From: PSRJ01 sp963825305
Lineage (GTDB): Bacteria > Acidobacteriota > Terriglobia > Bryobacterales > Bryobacteraceae
Direction of reading: 5' to 3'
Length of the DNA stretch: 64,000 bases
Assembly (NCBI GenBank): GCA_963825305.1
Contig: CAWGTA010000004.1
Span: 248,001-312,000 of the forward strand
The notes under the pieces were generated by a model that did no database searches, was not told the DNA's origin, and saw only the letters and a list, made by a program, of their open reading frames with translations. This document shows, piece by piece, positions 62,007 to 64,000 of this stretch. The translations under genes and the position numbers were made by a program. Each line of letters opens with the position of its first letter. Within the stretch, counting starts at the first letter, position 1.

Positions 62007-64000
62007 TCACCTGGCCGCCGCTTCGAGCATCCAGATGTTGCCTTTGAATTCGGTTTGGTCGAACACCAGCCATCCCTTGCCGACCGACATTCCGCAGTCC
62101 GACAGTGGGCAGTTACGGATTGAAAGCTGCGACCCATGCGAGTGAAAGACTGCCAATTCGTCGCCGATCGGCCGCATGTCCGGTGAGAGGCGTTGCGCCC
62201 AGATACAGCGGAATCCATCGCGATCGGACGTGAAGAGCACGCTCGTGCCGTCGTTGGAAAATCGCGGTTTGTCACTCCAGGCCGTCTCGCCTGTGATCGG
62301 ACGCCATTCCGCAGGCGGAATCGGCGCCCATCGGAACGGAGCGATAAAGACCCGGCTCTTCCCGTTACCCAGAAGAGTAAACGTTACCCAGCGCGCATCC
62401 GGGGAGAAATGGGCCTCGAATACGTCACGGCCGGGATCCGCAATCAGTGGGAACACTTGTCCGGTGCTGGTGTCGGCCACTTCAATCGTGAAGTGGCCGG
62501 GACTACGTACCGGACTGCGCATCAGAAGAATCGCTTTGCCGTTCCTGGCCCAGTCCGAGGGAGCTGCATCCGTCACGGCAATCGCAGTCTTTCGCGGAAT
62601 GCCCCCGGCAAACGGGACGGAGTATAACGACGAGCTCCCACCCGAAACATCCAGATAAAGCACCTCGGAACCGCCATTACCGATCGCGGCGGCCATCTTA
62701 ACCCATCCGCTATCTTGCGACAATCTGCGCACGCGGCCAGTGGCGAGGTCCTTACCATAGAGCTGGGCTGGAATCGATTTCGACGAGAGAAACACCAGGT
62801 GCTCACCGTTCTCCGACAGAACGGGCTGGACCTCCTCGGGGAACTCCGCGGTGAGCTGACGAGCTGAGCCGGTCGCCCGGCCGGAGTCATCGACCGGGAG
62901 ACCCCAAATGTGCGCTTCATATGCGAGGCTACCAATGGCCATACGGCCGTTCGCCGCGACAGATGCCTGCATCTCGGCGCCTGTCCCGAAAGTGATCCTC
63001 GCGGGTGGACCAATACCCTCCATTCCGTCCGGAGACGCCGGCGCAGCCAGCAGAAAATCGGCCGTACCAGCGTGCGAGTGTATGAGTAGTCGCAGAGGAT
63101 GATCGAGCCAGCCGTTAAGATCGCCGCCGGAATACCAGGTCTTCTGCAGGTTGAAGTGCGATCCGTACTCCTGCCAGCGCGTTCCCTGCAATCCCTTTCC
63201 GGTGACATCGGCCGCCCATATCTCCCCGCGACCGCCACACAAGGCTGGGAACATCGCGTGCCGGCCATCGGGTGTCCATATCGGACCGCTCGTGACAATG
63301 GAGCACCCTTTAGACAGCTCCACTGGAGCCCCCCCATCCAACGGCATTGCGAACACATGAATGCCGGCAGACTCCACACCGATTCTCTGCGGAGGAACAC
63401 CGGTTACGTACAGCAAGTAGTGCCCATCCGGCGAAAAGCGAGGCCGCGAAGCTTGTGGGACTAGCAACGAAGCCTCTCCACCCAGCGCCGGCATGATATA
63501 GATGCCTCCGCGGTCTCCCTCGGAACTGAAAGCGATGCGCGTACCGTCGGGTGAGAAGGTGGGATCGTACTCGTTGGCCGGATCGTGTGTCAGTGCGACC
63601 GGTTCTCCGCCGTCGATCTGCTTGACCCAGATGTCCAGGTTGCCCGCGCCCGCACGATCGCTGGCAAAAGCCAGAAGTTTTCCGTCCGGGGAGATCGCCG
63701 GGTCGGCGGTCAGCCCGTGGTCAAACGTGACCTGGCGCAGCTCGCTGAGTTCGACCGGCGGCTTTGCCTGAACATATCCCCTGAGCCAATAGGCACCAGC
63801 CGCCGCCACTATGATGCACGCAACGATAGATGCTCGCCAGCGCCTTTTTCCGGGGGGCGACACCGTCACCACCCGCGCCGCACTGCTCGTCTCCAACGCG
63901 AATTGGAGGTCGGAAGCCGTTTGGAAACGCCGCGCCGGTTCCTTTTCCAGACAGCGGCGCACAATGCGGTCCAACATAGCCGGCACAGTCGTCGGCAGGT
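62007..64000 (-). CDS. Serine/threonine protein kinase with WD40-like/TolB beta-propeller C-terminus, 5' end outside the window
   Basis: The visible part is the end of a kinase domain (MLDRIVRRCLEKEPARRFQT and SDLQFALE, kinase subdomain XI), a single membrane helix (ASIVACIIVAAAGAYWLRGY) and a large exported propeller. Repeats of the form DPAISPDGKLLAFASDRAG, NEYDPTFSPDGTRIAFSS and PRFSPDGHYLLYVTG are PD40/WD40-like beta-propeller units. This arrangement is widespread in acidobacteria for transmembrane signalling kinases. The frame is open to the window end and the catalytic residues lie beyond it. Confidence 0.9.
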   Translation of the reverse strand, partial: LPTTVPAMLDRIVRRCLEKEPARRFQTASDLQFALETSSAARVVTVSPPGKRRWRASIVACIIVAAAGAYWLRGYVQAKPPVELSELRQVTFDHGLTADPAISPDGKLLAFASDRAGAGNLDIWVKQIDGGEPVALTHDPANEYDPTFSPDGTRIAFSSEGDRGGIYIMPALGGEASLLVPQASRPRFSPDGHYLLYVTGVPPQRIGVESAGIHVFAMPLDGGAPVELSKGCSIVTSGPIWTPDGRHAMFPALCGGRGEIWAADVTGKGLQGTRWQEYGSHFNLQKTWYSGGDLNGWLDHPLRLLIHSHAGTADFLLAAPASPDGMEGIGPPARITFGTGAEMQASVAANGRMAIGSLAYEAHIWGLPVDDSGRATGSARQLTAEFPEEVQPVLSENGEHLVFLSSKSIPAQLYGKDLATGRVRRLSQDSGWVKMAAAIGNGGSEVLYLDVSGGSSSLYSVPFAGGIPRKTAIAVTDAAPSDWARNGKAILLMRSPVRSPGHFTIEVADTSTGQVFPLIADPGRDVFEAHFSPDARWVTFTLLGNGKSRVFIAPFRWAPIPPAEWRPITGETAWSDKPRFSNDGTSVLFTSDRDGFRCIWAQRLSPDMRPIGDELAVFHSHGSQLSIRNCPLSDCGMSVGKGWLVFDQTEFKGNIWMLEAAAR

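Overview
The window looks like a chromosomal segment of a high-GC soil acidobacterium close to the Solibacter/Bryobacter group. This is inferred from gene content, not from a marker gene. The indicators are two very large TonB-dependent receptors with an N-terminal carboxypeptidase-regulatory-like domain, an 819-residue MacB/FtsX-type (ADOP-like) permease, a TIGR03118 beta-propeller joined to a TIGR03437 'Solibacter' C-terminal domain, a BlaI/M56 pair, PQQ-type secreted dehydrogenases and a Ser/Thr kinase with a WD40-like tail. I see no prophage, integrase, transposase, CRISPR array, rRNA or tRNA.

Layout. 1-5.6 kb (-): a DUF2339 membrane protein behind an Aas-like MFS/acyltransferase/AMP-ligase fusion. 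Both are broken by several single-base frameshifts, and the second carries an in-frame REP-like hairpin cluster. 5.7-9.4 kb: an AAA sigma-54 activator, a small secreted protein, and a divergent oxidoreductase/TetR pair with two visible operators. 9.4-14.7 kb (-): an ABC-type permease, an SMP-30-like lactonase and a PQQ dehydrogenase. 14.8-16.8 kb (-): nadA-moaA. 16.8-18.2 kb (+): a radical SAM protein whose apparent stop is an in-frame UGA inside a Cys-Sec-Ala-Glu-Pro tail, so it is very probably a selenoprotein ending at 18210. 18.3-28.1 kb (+): blaI, an M56 peptidase, a TonB receptor, a WtpABC-type tungstate/molybdate transporter and an MFS protein. 28.2-40.3 kb: mostly secreted hydrolases and small proteins, with a second group of frameshifted genes at 31.5, 36.2 and 38.3-39.4 kb. 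40.3-43.1 kb (-): pyrR-pyrB-pyrC. 43.2-54.6 kb: YceI, a truncated ExbD, a HupE-like protein, MsrB, Uma2, a carboxylesterase, bacilliredoxin, MmcQ/YjbR, purE, icd and a metallo-hydrolase. 54.7-64 kb: the second TonB receptor, a secreted VOC protein, alpha-glucan phosphorylase and the 3' part of a kinase/beta-propeller gene cut by the window edge.

The main functional threads are these. Pyrimidine, purine and NAD synthesis are represented by pyrRBC, purE and nadA. Metal and trace-element biology is represented by moaA, a Mo/W-type ABC transporter and a selenoprotein within 10 kb. Extracellular substrate handling is represented by TonB receptors and many signal-peptide-bearing hydrolases. The most interesting observation is the UGA-recoded radical SAM gene with a SECIS-like hairpin 19 nt after the UGA. 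A second is the BlaI-M56-TonB receptor-WtpABC array, with a TACA/TGTA dyad sitting on an apparently leaderless promoter. The frameshifts are mostly +1 in short G/C runs and sit in separate patches, so base-calling error and true gene decay are both live explanations.
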